64,000 nucleotides of DNA from Niveispirillum sp943370215 (GCA_943370215.1 CALRQC020000005.1:124001-188000); one strand, 5' to 3'. Positions 50,909 through 60,908 are shown, counted from the stretch's first letter. Made by a program: numbers and translations. Notes: a model not told the origin generated them from the sequence alone.

Positions 50909-53900
50909 GTGACTGCTCCCCACTCGCATGTTTTTCCGTTGGTTCCCGGTGATGTGAGGGAGCCAGACGCGGCTAAGGTTTTAATCATTGATACCGAAGC
51001 CCCCAGCGGTCTTGATTTTTTTCATTCCCCCGCTGATGAAGGCTTCCCTGCTTCCGCCCAATCAGAAACGTCATATTGTTCCTGGGATCTCAGCAATCTT
51101 TTTGACCCCCCGGCTTTTCGTGCCGCAATCGAATTGCTTGATGGCGAGGGGGTGAGGGGGTGGTGTGTCGATACATTGGATAGCGGCAGGCCGGTCAGTC
51201 TGACGGTTGCCTTCCTGGGTGTTGATATTGGTGAGGTCGAAACCGGCATTCCCCGCCCCGATGTTCAAGATGCTCTTGGGCGCCCCTGTGTGCCTGGCTT
51301 CCAGGTGCACTGGTCGTCCTGCCGTGTCGATGAACAGGGCTTCCATACATTAATGGAGCGGATCAATGCCGCCCCTGGTGAGTCGGCGTCAATCAGTGTC
51401 AGAATCAGGGCCGGGAACCTGTTTTTGCCGATATTGCCGACTATTCACGTCGGCCTGACCAATGCCGAAATGGCTCAGATCATTTTTGGCATTAACCAAG
51501 AATCTCCAGTTGCCGCCGATGACGTCAATCGGTGCAACGTTGAGGGGCATCTCGACACCGTTGACGGTGTGGATGTCCGGGGGTGGGTGCACCGCCATGG
51601 CCAGGATGCCCCCGTTCCCGTCGAACTGTTGATTGATGATCTTGTCGTTGCAATGACGGTAGCAGCAGAGCCCCGCAGCGATCTTGCCGCCATGGGGCTT
51701 GAGAATCACGCTTATTCGCTGGTCATTCCGGCCCAGTTCTGTGATGGCACGATGCACCGGATTGAGGTGCGGACCGCGGAAGATGGGGTTCCACTGATCG
51801 GCTCGCCGATGTACCGCCGGTTGAGTGTGGTTCGGGATGCCCGCTGGATGATCAATGGCCGACAGGTTAGCGGCTGGGTCATTCCTTTGCGCTCGGGCGA
51901 TCTCTCCTTGTCGGTCTGGGCGGATGGCGTCATCGTGGGGTCTGTCAATATTGCTGGCGTGGCTGGCAAGACGGCAACCTTTCAGCAGATGCTGCCGCTC
52001 AACCGGCTTGACGGCCAATATCATCAGATCGCCGTGACCCCCACCGCGGAACCTGAAAACTTCCTCTCCCATGCCCAGGGTGGGACGGAGGCGCCTTTCC
52101 TGCGCCGGGTCAAGGCATCCATCGACAGTACTGACGAAGGCATCATTCGCGGCTGGGCCTTTGACAATCTGGACACCGACAAGTCGATTGAGGTCGAGTT
52201 GTGGGATGGGCCGGTATTGCTATGTCAGGCGGTCACGGACACCCACCGCAGTGATGTGAACAAGCTGTTCAATGTGGGGGGGAATCACGGGTTTTCCATC
52301 GCCATCCCGATGCAGCGTTTCGATGGCCGGCCACATAACCTGCATCTGAAGGCCCTTGGTGAACATCTGACGATTCCGCCCGGCAAGCAATTGCCGCCGG
52401 TGCTCAACCGCTCCCTGTTGGGCCGGGTGAAGCAGCGCTTTGTCGGCAAGGTGGAGAGCGTCACCTGCCAGGAGGTTAGTGGCTGGGTGGCAGACAAGTT
52501 CTCCCCCTTCCAGCCCGTCCGGTTGGCAATCTTTGTGGATGATGTCTGCGAGGCGTTCATTCTTGCTGACCAGTTCCAGAAGCGTCTGCAGCCGGTTGTT
52601 GGCAGCGGTTATCACGGTTTCCGTTATTTGTTGCCCGCCAGGCTGATGAACAGCACCCGCCGCAAGGTTGAGGTGCGCATTGTCGCTGACAACACATCTT
52701 TGCCGGTTGGCGCCAAGAATGCCGCGTCAGTTGAACTGTTCTTCCCGTTGATTGATTTCTTCGCTGCCTATGTGCAGCAGGGTAGCAGCGTCAATCTGTT
52801 GGCCACGCCCTTGACGAACATCGTCCCGCGCCCGACAGGGGTGGGGGCCGCCGGGCGGTCCCAGGCGTTGGCGGGGGAACCGCTGGTCAGCATCATTGCG
52901 CTCAACTGGAATGGCGCCAAACTGGTGGAGGAACTACTGACCTCCATCGCCAACCATTTCGCCGGCGAGAGCGTCGAGATCCTGCTGGTCGACCATGGGT
53001 CCAATGACGACAGCTTGGCGGTGGCGCGTCGCTTCAGTGACCGTATCAATTTGCGCATCCTGGCACGCAAGACGAATTATTCCTTCTCCGCGTCGAATAA
53101 TTTTGCCGCCCGGGAAGCGCGTGGTCGCTATCTCTTCTTTGTTAATAATGATCTGGCTTTTACTGGTAACTGCTTGCCGGCCATGACGGCTTGGCTTGAT
53201 CAGGATGATAGCGTCGGCATTGTCGGGATGCGCCTGATGGAGCCGCTGCCCAAGGAAGGGGGCGGCTGGCGCTATGCTCCGCATCACCGGGGCATCCAGT
53301 TCCTGCCCAAGACATTGGCCAATGATGACGTCGCCTATTTCCCGGCGGAGATTGATGATCTTCACGCCGATTGCGGTGCTGCTTTCGAATTGCCGGCTGT
53401 CACCGGCGCTGCTCTTCTCTGCCGCAAGGATGATTTCCTCGCCATCGGTGGCTTTGACGAGATGTATTTCTATGGGCTGGAGGATGTCGACCTCTGCCTG
53501 CGTATGGGCCAACGCCTGAAGAAACGCATCATTTGCGACACGACGGTGACGGCGCTGCATAATCGCAGCTTCACCCGCACGGCACGGCTGGCAACCGGCA
53601 AGCCGAACCCTGTCGTCGCCAATCCGAAGAGTCAGACGCAGAATGCTTTAATGTTCTGCACCCGGTTCAAGCGGCAGATTCAGCGGGAAACTCTCGCTTC
53701 ACTCATTGATGGCAAGACCTTCTGGCGGACCCGGCCATTGCGTGTCACCTTCGTGATCACCGATGCGTCCTTCAACACCCCGGCCGGCGATTTCTATACG
53801 GCCATGGAAATGGCCGAGGCGATGCGGTCGCTGTTCGGGTGGGAGACGCTGTTCGTCAAGCGCGACGTCGCAGAAATGCCGGGGACCGATGTTCTCGTCG

Positions 53901-55552
53901 TCATGCGCCATGATTTCGACCTGAGCGCAGTCCATGGGGCCAATCCCGGTCTCATCACCATTGCCTGGATTCGCAACCGGGTGGATGAATGGCTCGCATC
54001 GCCGCACTGGGATACCTATAATCTGCTCTTCTGCTCCTCCAACCTGGCGATCCAGAAGGTGGCGGAGGCGACTGGACGCACCGCCCATCTGCTGCCCATC
54101 GCCACCAATGAGGAGCGGTTCCGGGCTAAGCCCGCGATGGAGGAGTATCAGGCAGACATCCTGTTTACCGGCAATTACTGGGGCGCGTCGCGTGATGCGA
54201 TTGAGTTGCTGGATCAGGTGGAACTGCCGGGTGAACTGTCGATCTATGGACATGGCTGGGAGAATCACGAAGTCTGGCGCAAGAATTGGCGGCGGGCTGT
54301 TCCTTATGTGGAATTGCCCAATATCTACCCCTCGGCGAATCTTGTGATTGATGATTCCCACCCCGTGACGCGGGAGTGGAATTCCCTCAACTCTCGCATA
54401 TTTGATGCGCTGGGATCAGGCACGCTGGTCGTCACCAATTGCCGTGGCGGTGCGGAGGAGTTGTTCGGCGACCGGCTGCCGACCTTCTCAACGGCCGAAG
54501 AATTGTCGGCCCTTCTCCGCCATTTCACCGACCATCCGGAGGAGCGGGAAGCGCTGGCGGCGCAGCTTCATGCGGAAGTCCTGGAGAAGCACACCTATAA
54601 GAACCGGGCGCAGGCCTTCAAGGATGTGCTGGGCGAATTTGTCGGCAATGCTCTGCGCTTCAGCATCAAGGTTGGCATCCCCAACCATGCCGAAAAACAT
54701 GCCTGGGGTGATTGGCACTTTGCCCTGGGGATCAAACGTGCGCTTGAGAAGGCCGGCCATTTCGCCCGCATCGATATTCTGCCGGAATGGTACGCGCCGG
54801 CGTCGCTGCGGGATGATGTGGTCATCGTCCTGCGCGGTCTCTCCGTTTACAAGCCGGTTCCGTCGAAGATCAACCTCATGTGGCTGATCAGTCACCCGGA
54901 TGAGGTGTCGTTCAGCGAGCTTGATAAGTACGATCACGTCTTCGTCGCGTCGAATTCCTATACCGACATGCTGCGGAGCCGTCTGGGCGATCGTGTGTCG
55001 ACGTTGCTTCAATGCACGGACCCGAACCTGTTCTATCCGGAGGAGGCCGGCGACCTCTCTGTCCCAGAGGTGCTGTTCGTCGGCAACTCACGTGGCGTGC
55101 GGCGCCCCATCGTGGATGACGCTTTGCAGATGGGCATCGATGTCGGTGTCTATGGCCAGATGTGGGAAGGGATCATTCCCCAGACCAACGTGCTCGGGGA
55201 CTATATCCCGAACGACGGGCTGCGGGCCTATTATTCGAATGCCAAGATCGTGTTGAATGATCACTGGCCAGATATGAAACGTGGCGGGTTTGTCTCCAAC
55301 CGGGTCTATGATGCCGGCGTCTGTGGTGCCACCATCGTCAGCGATGATGTCTCCGGACTGCGGGAGATTTTTGGTGATGCCGTCATCACCTATGATGGTC
55401 CGGAGGATCTGCTGCACACAGTCGAGAACCTGATGAATGACAGGGGAACCCGTCATGCCGTCGGTGAACAGTTGCGGCAACTTGTCCTGGCGAAGCACAC
55501 TTTTACGCACAGGGTGCAGGAGATACTTGCGATTGTGGCTGCCTTCGTCTAA
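50909..55552 (+). CDS. Multidomain glycosyltransferase (repeat domains, GT2, two CgeB-like domains)
   Basis: A 1547-aa cytoplasmic protein. Residues about 70-620 hold five copies of a ~100-residue beta domain, each with a Gly-Trp core (GWCVD, GWVHR, GWVIP, GWAFD, GWVAD); they are unassigned but look like glycan- or protein-binding modules. Residues about 655-900 are a GT2 domain: VSIIALNWNG, NND in place of DXD (FFVNNDLAF), and GLEDVDLCLRMG. Residues about 945-1245 and 1250-1545 are two CgeB-like GT-B domains, with RIFDALGSGTLVVTN and RVYDAGVCGATIVSDD as donor-binding blocks. GTG 50909 has GAAAG upstream; TTG 50894 is an alternative. It is the first gene of a surface-glycan locus and could add several sugars in sequence. 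No signal or membrane segment. Confidence 0.85.
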   Translation: MTAPHSHVFPLVPGDVREPDAAKVLIIDTEAPSGLDFFHSPADEGFPASAQSETSYCSWDLSNLFDPPAFRAAIELLDGEGVRGWCVDTLDSGRPVSLTVAFLGVDIGEVETGIPRPDVQDALGRPCVPGFQVHWSSCRVDEQGFHTLMERINAAPGESASISVRIRAGNLFLPILPTIHVGLTNAEMAQIIFGINQESPVAADDVNRCNVEGHLDTVDGVDVRGWVHRHGQDAPVPVELLIDDLVVAMTVAAEPRSDLAAMGLENHAYSLVIPAQFCDGTMHRIEVRTAEDGVPLIGSPMYRRLSVVRDARWMINGRQVSGWVIPLRSGDLSLSVWADGVIVGSVNIAGVAGKTATFQQMLPLNRLDGQYHQIAVTPTAEPENFLSHAQGGTEAPFLRRVKASIDSTDEGIIRGWAFDNLDTDKSIEVELWDGPVLLCQAVTDTHRSDVNKLFNVGGNHGFSIAIPMQRFDGRPHNLHLKALGEHLTIPPGKQLPPVLNRSLLGRVKQRFVGKVESVTCQEVSGWVADKFSPFQPVRLAIFVDDVCEAFILADQFQKRLQPVVGSGYHGFRYLLPARLMNSTRRKVEVRIVADNTSLPVGAKNAASVELFFPLIDFFAAYVQQGSSVNLLATPLTNIVPRPTGVGAAGRSQALAGEPLVSIIALNWNGAKLVEELLTSIANHFAGESVEILLVDHGSNDDSLAVARRFSDRINLRILARKTNYSFSASNNFAAREARGRYLFFVNNDLAFTGNCLPAMTAWLDQDDSVGIVGMRLMEPLPKEGGGWRYAPHHRGIQFLPKTLANDDVAYFPAEIDDLHADCGAAFELPAVTGAALLCRKDDFLAIGGFDEMYFYGLEDVDLCLRMGQRLKKRIICDTTVTALHNRSFTRTARLATGKPNPVVANPKSQTQNALMFCTRFKRQIQRETLASLIDGKTFWRTRPLRVTFVITDASFNTPAGDFYTAMEMAEAMRSLFGWETLFVKRDVAEMPGTDVLVVMRHDFDLSAVHGANPGLITIAWIRNRVDEWLASPHWDTYNLLFCSSNLAIQKVAEATGRTAHLLPIATNEERFRAKPAMEEYQADILFTGNYWGASRDAIELLDQVELPGELSIYGHGWENHEVWRKNWRRAVPYVELPNIYPSANLVIDDSHPVTREWNSLNSRIFDALGSGTLVVTNCRGGAEELFGDRLPTFSTAEELSALLRHFTDHPEEREALAAQLHAEVLEKHTYKNRAQAFKDVLGEFVGNALRFSIKVGIPNHAEKHAWGDWHFALGIKRALEKAGHFARIDILPEWYAPASLRDDVVIVLRGLSVYKPVPSKINLMWLISHPDEVSFSELDKYDHVFVASNSYTDMLRSRLGDRVSTLLQCTDPNLFYPEEAGDLSVPEVLFVGNSRGVRRPIVDDALQMGIDVGVYGQMWEGIIPQTNVLGDYIPNDGLRAYYSNAKIVLNDHWPDMKRGGFVSNRVYDAGVCGATIVSDDVSGLREIFGDAVITYDGPEDLLHTVENLMNDRGTRHAVGEQLRQLVLAKHTFTHRVQEILAIVAAFV

Positions 55553-55600
55553 CGGACGCAGGCCAGCCGAACGATTCCCCCCGTTGCCAGAAGATGTGTG

Positions 55601-56953
55601 ATGACCGGAACAAATAGCATCCAGATCGATCTCGCCGCCCTTGAGGCCGCTTTCCGCAGCCGTACTGCGCGGATTGCCGTTGTCGGGCTGGGCTATGTCG
55701 GCTTGCCGCTTGTGCTGGCGTTGGTCGATCGCGGTTTTCCCGTCACCGGTTTTGACATCGATCCGGCGAAGGCGGAGGCACTCAACAACGGTGTCTCCTA
55801 TATCCGGCAGATCGCTGACAAGCAGGTTGCGGCGGCTGTCGCCACGAGCCGCTTCCAGGCCACCACCGACGCGACGCAGCTTGCCGCCTGTGATGCCATT
55901 ATCATCTGCGTGCCAACGCCGTTGTCGCCCCAGCGGGAACCCGATCTCAGCTTCGTTGTCAGCACGGCCCGCACCATTCGTGATCATTTGCGGCCAGGTC
56001 AGTTGATTGTTCTGGAATCTACGACTTATCCCGGCACCACCGACGATGTGGTGCGGCCAATCCTGGAGGAGACGGGCCTGAAAAGTGGGCAGGACTTTTT
56101 CCTGGCCTACTCACCGGAGCGCGAGGATCCCGGCAATATCCAGTTCACCACCAGCCTCATTCCCAAGGTTGTCGGCGGCGATGGCCAGGCGGCACAGCTT
56201 CTGGCCCTGGCGCTTTACGATCAGGTGGTGCCCCAGACAGTCCCGGTCTCCAGCACCCGCGCGGCAGAGGCGGCCAAGCTGACAGAAAACATCTTCCGGT
56301 CGGTCAATATCGCCTTGGTGAACGAGTTGAAGATCGTTTACGACGCCATGGGCATTGATGTCTGGGAGGTCATTGAGGCGGCGAAGACCAAGCCGTTCGG
56401 TTTCATGCCCTTCTATCCGGGTCCGGGATTGGGCGGACACTGCATCCCCATCGATCCTTTCTATCTGACCTGGAAGGCGCGCGAATACCAGATCGCGACT
56501 CGCTTCATCGAACTGGCCGGTGAGGTCAATACGATGATGCCGCGTTATGTGATCGATCGTCTTGCCCTGGCGTTGGACGAGCGTTCCGGGCGCGGCATTA
56601 ATCGGTCGCGCATCCTGCTGGTCGGCATGGCCTACAAGAAGAATGTCGATGACAGTCGCGAATCCCCCGGCTTGCGGCTGATGGAAATGCTGCTCGCCCG
56701 CAACGCCATTGTCGAGTACCACGATTCCTATATCCCGGTCCTGCCCAATACCCGGGAACATCCGGCGTTGGCTGGGCGGGAATCCGTGGCCTGGACACCG
56801 GATATTCTGGCATCCTTCGATGCAGCGGTCATCGTGACGGACCATGATAACGTCGATTATCAGACTCTTGCCGCCCATTGTCCGCTGATCGTGGACACGC
56901 GCAATGCGATGCGTAAGGTGGAAGGGTACAAGGATCGCATCGTCAAGGCGTGA
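55601..56953 (+). CDS. Nucleotide-sugar 6-dehydrogenase (UDP-GlcNAc/ManNAc type)
   Basis: A 450-aa UDP-sugar dehydrogenase that oxidises a C6 hydroxyl to a carboxylate in two steps with NAD. N-terminal Rossmann motif VVGLGYVGLPL, central AEAAKLTENIFRSVNIALVNE, catalytic Cys in PGLGGHCIPIDPFY, C-terminal VGMAYKKNVDDSRESP. The pattern fits WbpA/Tlt-type enzymes acting on UDP-N-acetyl-hexosamines rather than UDP-glucose. ATG 55601 is preferred over GTG 55598. It supplies a uronic acid precursor for the glycan assembled by neighbours. Confidence 0.92.
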   Translation: MTGTNSIQIDLAALEAAFRSRTARIAVVGLGYVGLPLVLALVDRGFPVTGFDIDPAKAEALNNGVSYIRQIADKQVAAAVATSRFQATTDATQLAACDAIIICVPTPLSPQREPDLSFVVSTARTIRDHLRPGQLIVLESTTYPGTTDDVVRPILEETGLKSGQDFFLAYSPEREDPGNIQFTTSLIPKVVGGDGQAAQLLALALYDQVVPQTVPVSSTRAAEAAKLTENIFRSVNIALVNELKIVYDAMGIDVWEVIEAAKTKPFGFMPFYPGPGLGGHCIPIDPFYLTWKAREYQIATRFIELAGEVNTMMPRYVIDRLALALDERSGRGINRSRILLVGMAYKKNVDDSRESPGLRLMEMLLARNAIVEYHDSYIPVLPNTREHPALAGRESVAWTPDILASFDAAVIVTDHDNVDYQTLAAHCPLIVDTRNAMRKVEGYKDRIVKA

Positions 56954-56993
56954 CCCGGTTTCAGACGTTCCATACCGACCAAGGGTTTTCAGT

Positions 56994-57719
56994 ATGTCGA
57001 TAAGTGCGATCGAGGCGGCCTGCAATATTTGCGGCGCCGGGGTATTCGGGCCGGGGCCGGCCGGGCGTATGTCCGATACCGGCAAGCCGCCTCATTGCAT
57101 GAAGTGTGGATCGCTGGAACGTCATCGCGCCAACCGGGGCCTGTTCCAGACCATCCCCTTGGGGGCACTGTCCTGGCGACGCGCCCTGCAGTTCAGCCCA
57201 GATATGGCGCTGAGTGGTTCCTGGTTCAAATCGTTCGAAGTATCCGTTTATGGCGGAGAAAACAGCCTCGATCTGCAGAAAATCGCCAGGCCGGACGGCT
57301 CTTACGATTTCGTCTCGCTCAGTCATGTGCTGGAATTTGTGCCGGATGACCATGCATCCTTCAGCGAAATCATCCGGATCTTGAGCCCGGAGGGCTTGTT
57401 GCATCTGGTGTTGTCACAGCCGCTGATCCGGCCGAACTGCCTGGACTTTGAAACGGCTACCGGGGTGCATCAATATTTTCATCTCTATGGGCACGATTTC
57501 GCAGAGCGCTTCAAGCTGAAGGAGCGTGGCATCCATCTTCTGATGGTCAGTGCACGCGATGCGGTGACGGGGGTGTCGGAAACCGTGCATCTGCTTTCGA
57601 AAACGAAAGAGGTGTTGGACGGGATTTCCGCCAGCATTCAGCTTGCCACCCAGACAAAGGCGATTTTCCAATCGAACGCCGTCTGCCATATTGACGTCCT
57701 CGATTCTCCAGCGGCCTGA
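56994..57719 (+). CDS. Class I methyltransferase-like protein with zinc ribbon
   Basis: A 241-aa protein. Two Cys pairs near the N-terminus (CNICG and CMKCGS followed by LERHR) form a probable zinc ribbon, often seen in methyltransferases of polysaccharide loci. The remainder has a methyltransferase-like core: FVSLSHVLEFVPDDHASFSEIIRILSPEG is the usual motif after strand 4. A glycine-rich SAM loop is poorly preserved (FSPDMALSGSWFKSFEVSVYGG), so activity is uncertain. ATG 56994 follows AAGGG. It may methylate glycan residues. Confidence 0.75.
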   Translation: MSISAIEAACNICGAGVFGPGPAGRMSDTGKPPHCMKCGSLERHRANRGLFQTIPLGALSWRRALQFSPDMALSGSWFKSFEVSVYGGENSLDLQKIARPDGSYDFVSLSHVLEFVPDDHASFSEIIRILSPEGLLHLVLSQPLIRPNCLDFETATGVHQYFHLYGHDFAERFKLKERGIHLLMVSARDAVTGVSETVHLLSKTKEVLDGISASIQLATQTKAIFQSNAVCHIDVLDSPAA

Positions 57720-57788
57720 CCAGGTTTCCTGGAAGCTGAACCGTCTGTTGCCTGCTTTTAACCTGCTTCAGAAAGTGTGAATGTCGCT

Positions 57789-58343
57789 ATGAGAAACGTA
57801 TATATCGACCTCGGCGCCAATGTCGGTAACACCGTTCATGATTTTCTGAAGGAAAATCCGGGCTTTATGGCCTATGCATTCGAGCCGAACCGGAATCTGC
57901 TGTCGCTGATCCATGAGAAGGGTCTGAAGCTGGGTCGCGACATTTGTGTCATCTGGGGGGCTGCCTGGATATTGGACGGGACGATCAGCCTGTTCCAGTC
58001 GGAACATGCGTCTGCCTCAACGGTCGTGCAGGGTAAGGTCGAGTATGTCGAGCGTGGCTGGACCCCCATTAATTACGAGCGGCCGCACGATACCCCTTCA
58101 ATCGATTTCAGCCGCTGGCTGCTGGCGAATTTCAGCCGTGAAGATCACATCGTGGTGAAAATGGACATTGAAGGGGCTGAATATAAGGTTTTGGAAAAAA
58201 TGCTGTCGAATGGCGCCCTTTCCCTGGTCAGTCAGCTTCGTTGCGAGTGGCATTATGATCGCTTTCCGGAAGTGACCAAGGAATATCATGACAAAATTCG
58301 GGCAAAGGTTGCGGCAGCCGTTGACTTGATTGACTGGCAGTAA
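57789..58343 (+). CDS. FkbM family methyltransferase
   Basis: A 184-aa SAM-dependent O-methyltransferase. SAM motif I is YIDLGANVGNTV, with FEPN (acidic strand-2 end) and VKMDIEGAEYKVLEKML, the hallmark of FkbM enzymes. It is shorter than many family members but has the whole core. The start is uncertain: ATG 57789 gives the usual N-terminus, a GTG at 57777 would add four residues. Likely methylates a sugar in the surface glycan. Confidence 0.85.
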   Translation: MRNVYIDLGANVGNTVHDFLKENPGFMAYAFEPNRNLLSLIHEKGLKLGRDICVIWGAAWILDGTISLFQSEHASASTVVQGKVEYVERGWTPINYERPHDTPSIDFSRWLLANFSREDHIVVKMDIEGAEYKVLEKMLSNGALSLVSQLRCEWHYDRFPEVTKEYHDKIRAKVAAAVDLIDWQ

Positions 58344-58345
58344 GT

Positions 58346-58388
58346 AATGTGTCTCGTGTGGAGCATTTTGCTCCACACGAGACACATT
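58346..58388. repeat. Perfect 20-bp inverted repeat between FkbM and GT92 genes
   Basis: AATGTGTCTCGTGTGGAGCA and its exact complement are separated by only TTT. It begins two bases after the methyltransferase stop and ends 24 bases before the next start. No T-run follows. Confidence 0.9.
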
Positions 58389-58412
58389 GATATAGTAGCA
58401 GAGAAAAATCTA

Positions 58413-59834
58413 ATGAATGAAACTTTTCATCTCACGGCGACGGCAATCATAAAGGATGAAGCGGCGTATATTGAAGAATGGTTGACGTACCATATTCTGA
58501 TTGGATTTGAGCATTTTTATATCTTCGACAATGGGTCCACAGACACGACTGCCAAGGTCCTGGAGCCCTATATCAAGTATGGTTATGTTACTTATATCTA
58601 TTGGCCGGTTTTTCCCGGTCAGTTCGATGCTTACGGCTACGCTATCAAAATATTTGGTCCCCATAGCAAGTGGATGGCCTTTTTCGATATCGATGAGTTC
58701 TTTGTTCTGAAGCAGCATGAGAGCCTCCCGGCTCTACTGGATACGGTCGATGCGGACCAATTGCTGGTTTCCTGGCGTTTCTATGGGCATTCGGGACATC
58801 GATCCAAGCCAGACGGCCTAGTCATTGAAAATTACACCGGGTGCGACCCGGACCTTGCCCCTGTGGTTAAATGCATTGTGCGCCCGTCAAAGGCGTATGT
58901 CATGTTTGTCCATAATTGCTCCACGACCTCGGGCAAGACCGTCAACGATACGGGCCTTGTCATCAAGGAAGATTGGATGCTTCCGACGGAACACAGGTCG
59001 GAGCAATTTGTCTGCATGAATCATTATTTCACCCGCTCTTACGAGGAATACGAGCAGAAGATTCACCGTGGGCAGGTCGATGGTCGTACTCAAAAGAAGG
59101 TGGAACCATTTGAGAAGTGGGATTATCCCCACCACGATACCTGCCTTGTCGGATGGACAGAAAAAGTCAGAGATTTGATATCCTGGTTTCGCAACTTGCC
59201 GGTTCAGCCCTATCGCTATGGTTCACTGACGCCAATCGGGATTTTTTCCAACTGCCGTAATTTCACCCTGCTGTCACAGGAAATGGTTCGTGAGTTAGAA
59301 GTCACACTGCCTTCTGCTGGTATGGCTTCCCAACTCTATTTCGGAACCAGCCTTCAGCTTCCCAATTCGGTCAGCGCCGAGGAGGTAGTACCCAGCGTCG
59401 ATAAAATAATCGACACCTATTTGCAGAAGATTGGGGCGGAGAGCCTGTTCCATTTGACCGCAGAAACTATGGGAAACATCAGGCTTGCTAATTCCGATCT
59501 TCTGTCGGATGGCCTCCCTCTGGTTTTTGATGCCCGGAATGCTGATCCTTATATCAGTGCTTCCGTACAGCCCCCCGGAACGACAGGTTACATTATCTGT
59601 ATGTTCCTGGTGCGAGTTCCGGAAGACACGAATATGGATCTCTTCACCTTTGCGAAGGACCTGTTGGGGGAAGAACTCCGCGCCACGCGCAGGGTTAACG
59701 TCAGTAAGGGCCTGTTGTTTGGGGCCTATATGGTTAATGATTTGCCCATGGCGCCGGAGATTGTGCGCTGTGATCCAGGATCGGTTGCCGGCCGGTATGA
59801 GGTTATGCGGATGAGCTTCGCGATCGTTCGCTGA
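58413..59834 (+). CDS. GT92-like (DUF23) glycosyltransferase
   Basis: A 473-aa glycosyltransferase of the GT92/DUF23 type. Family marks: TAIIKDEAAYIEEWLTYHIL, FYIFDNGSTD, and the DXD motif in MAFFDIDEFFV. MNHYFTRSYEEYEQKI is the usual later block. The last ~170 residues are unassigned. I start at ATG 58413; an upstream start would lie inside the inverted repeat. Base composition is more AT-rich than flanking genes, suggesting acquisition. It probably adds a hexose to the surface glycan. Confidence 0.85.
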   Translation: MNETFHLTATAIIKDEAAYIEEWLTYHILIGFEHFYIFDNGSTDTTAKVLEPYIKYGYVTYIYWPVFPGQFDAYGYAIKIFGPHSKWMAFFDIDEFFVLKQHESLPALLDTVDADQLLVSWRFYGHSGHRSKPDGLVIENYTGCDPDLAPVVKCIVRPSKAYVMFVHNCSTTSGKTVNDTGLVIKEDWMLPTEHRSEQFVCMNHYFTRSYEEYEQKIHRGQVDGRTQKKVEPFEKWDYPHHDTCLVGWTEKVRDLISWFRNLPVQPYRYGSLTPIGIFSNCRNFTLLSQEMVRELEVTLPSAGMASQLYFGTSLQLPNSVSAEEVVPSVDKIIDTYLQKIGAESLFHLTAETMGNIRLANSDLLSDGLPLVFDARNADPYISASVQPPGTTGYIICMFLVRVPEDTNMDLFTFAKDLLGEELRATRRVNVSKGLLFGAYMVNDLPMAPEIVRCDPGSVAGRYEVMRMSFAIVR

Positions 59835-59861
59835 ACTTGGTGCCATAAGGCATCCTGGGCA

Positions 59862-59893
59862 AAGGGGGCCGCTGTCTAGCAGCAGGCCCCCTT
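59862..59893. terminator. Bidirectional terminator between GT92 and Peptidase_G2 genes
   Basis: AAGGGGGCC pairs with GGCCCCCTT, with an inner GCTG/CAGC helix. It serves the converging genes on either side. Confidence 0.78.
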
Positions 59894-59903
59894 ATTCATC
59901 AGG

Positions 59904-60908
59904 TTACCGGACCAGCCACTCCTCCACATCCGCCTCACTGGCGCGTAGCCTTATCCAGCGCTGGCCGACCGGCTGTCCGGTTCGCAGGCGAAGCTTGCCC
60001 AGCAAGCCCACTGCTGACCATTCCGGTCGCTCCTCGCGTGGCTGATAGAGACGGTTAGGGTCGAAATCCGGATTAAGCACGCGGCGCTTTTCCACTATGC
60101 GTGCTGCATCCGCTGGCACCGTCACCCCGGCTGGCGTAGCGTCGGCGGGATACAGATGGGTAATGCCGTCAGATACCCAGCGTACCAGTTCAACGGGTTC
60201 GGTGATGATGGCGCCATAAGCGTCCCGTTGGTATTTGCCTGCCCAGACATTCCAGGCAGCATCTCCCACCATGGAGGGGGTTGCAGATACTATCCCGATG
60301 ATCTGCGACGGTGGATCGTCGGGCGCGGCAGGACGGATCTTGTTACCTATCAGTATTACCGACAGGCCGCGTCGATCCTCCACTGCCGGGTTGCCGTCTT
60401 CCCATTCGAAATATTCTGCATAGTCGGCGCCTCCGCCCGTCCATGAGCCATCGCAATAGCCCGTCCCGTTTCCGGACAGATTGAATTCAACATCAGGGGC
60501 ACTACCCACACTGCTACGGGCATAAAGGAAGGAATAGGTGTTGCTGGCAGTTCGAACGGCATCAATGGTGAAGCCATTGCCTGCATAGAGAGGACTGTTG
60601 GCCAACCCATAAAAGATCGAACCGTTGTCACCAGAATGGTCGCAGCGTAGCGGTGTCAAGGCGCCAGCGATATGCAATCGCGCCGACATGCCGGTTGTCG
60701 TGCCGATGCTCAGGTTCCGGTTGGGGCTGACGCGCACGGCCTCGCCGCCACCGACCGTCAGTGCCAACGTATCGGCGGCGGGGGCGAACAGGCCGCTATC
60801 GGCGTCCCCGGTGATGGAGAGCGCCGGCGCGGCTGCCGTGCCCGGTGCCAACGCCAGACTGGTCGGCAGAGCTGGCTGGGGAAGGGAGAGATGGCTGCGG
60901 CTGGTCAT
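59904..60908 (-). CDS. Phage-tail-like protein with Peptidase_G2 autoproteolytic domain
   Basis: A 334-aa protein. Residues 1-150 resemble phage tail fibre stalk sequence (SITGDADSGLFAPAADTLAL, then NLSIGTTTGMSARLHIAGAL). Residues about 155-260 match the Peptidase_G2 domain: DYAEYFEWEDGNP, LSVILIGNKIRPA, and IIGIVSATPSMVGDAAWNVW. In phage tailspikes this domain cuts itself off after trimer folding. The C-terminal 70 residues are Arg-rich and unassigned. No signal peptide. It overlaps the small gene upstream by four bases. No other phage gene is present, so it may be a domesticated surface protein rather than part of a prophage. Confidence 0.78.
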   Translation of the reverse strand: MTSRSHLSLPQPALPTSLALAPGTAAAPALSITGDADSGLFAPAADTLALTVGGGEAVRVSPNRNLSIGTTTGMSARLHIAGALTPLRCDHSGDNGSIFYGLANSPLYAGNGFTIDAVRTASNTYSFLYARSSVGSAPDVEFNLSGNGTGYCDGSWTGGGADYAEYFEWEDGNPAVEDRRGLSVILIGNKIRPAAPDDPPSQIIGIVSATPSMVGDAAWNVWAGKYQRDAYGAIITEPVELVRWVSDGITHLYPADATPAGVTVPADAARIVEKRRVLNPDFDPNRLYQPREERPEWSAVGLLGKLRLRTGQPVGQRWIRLRASEADVEEWLVR

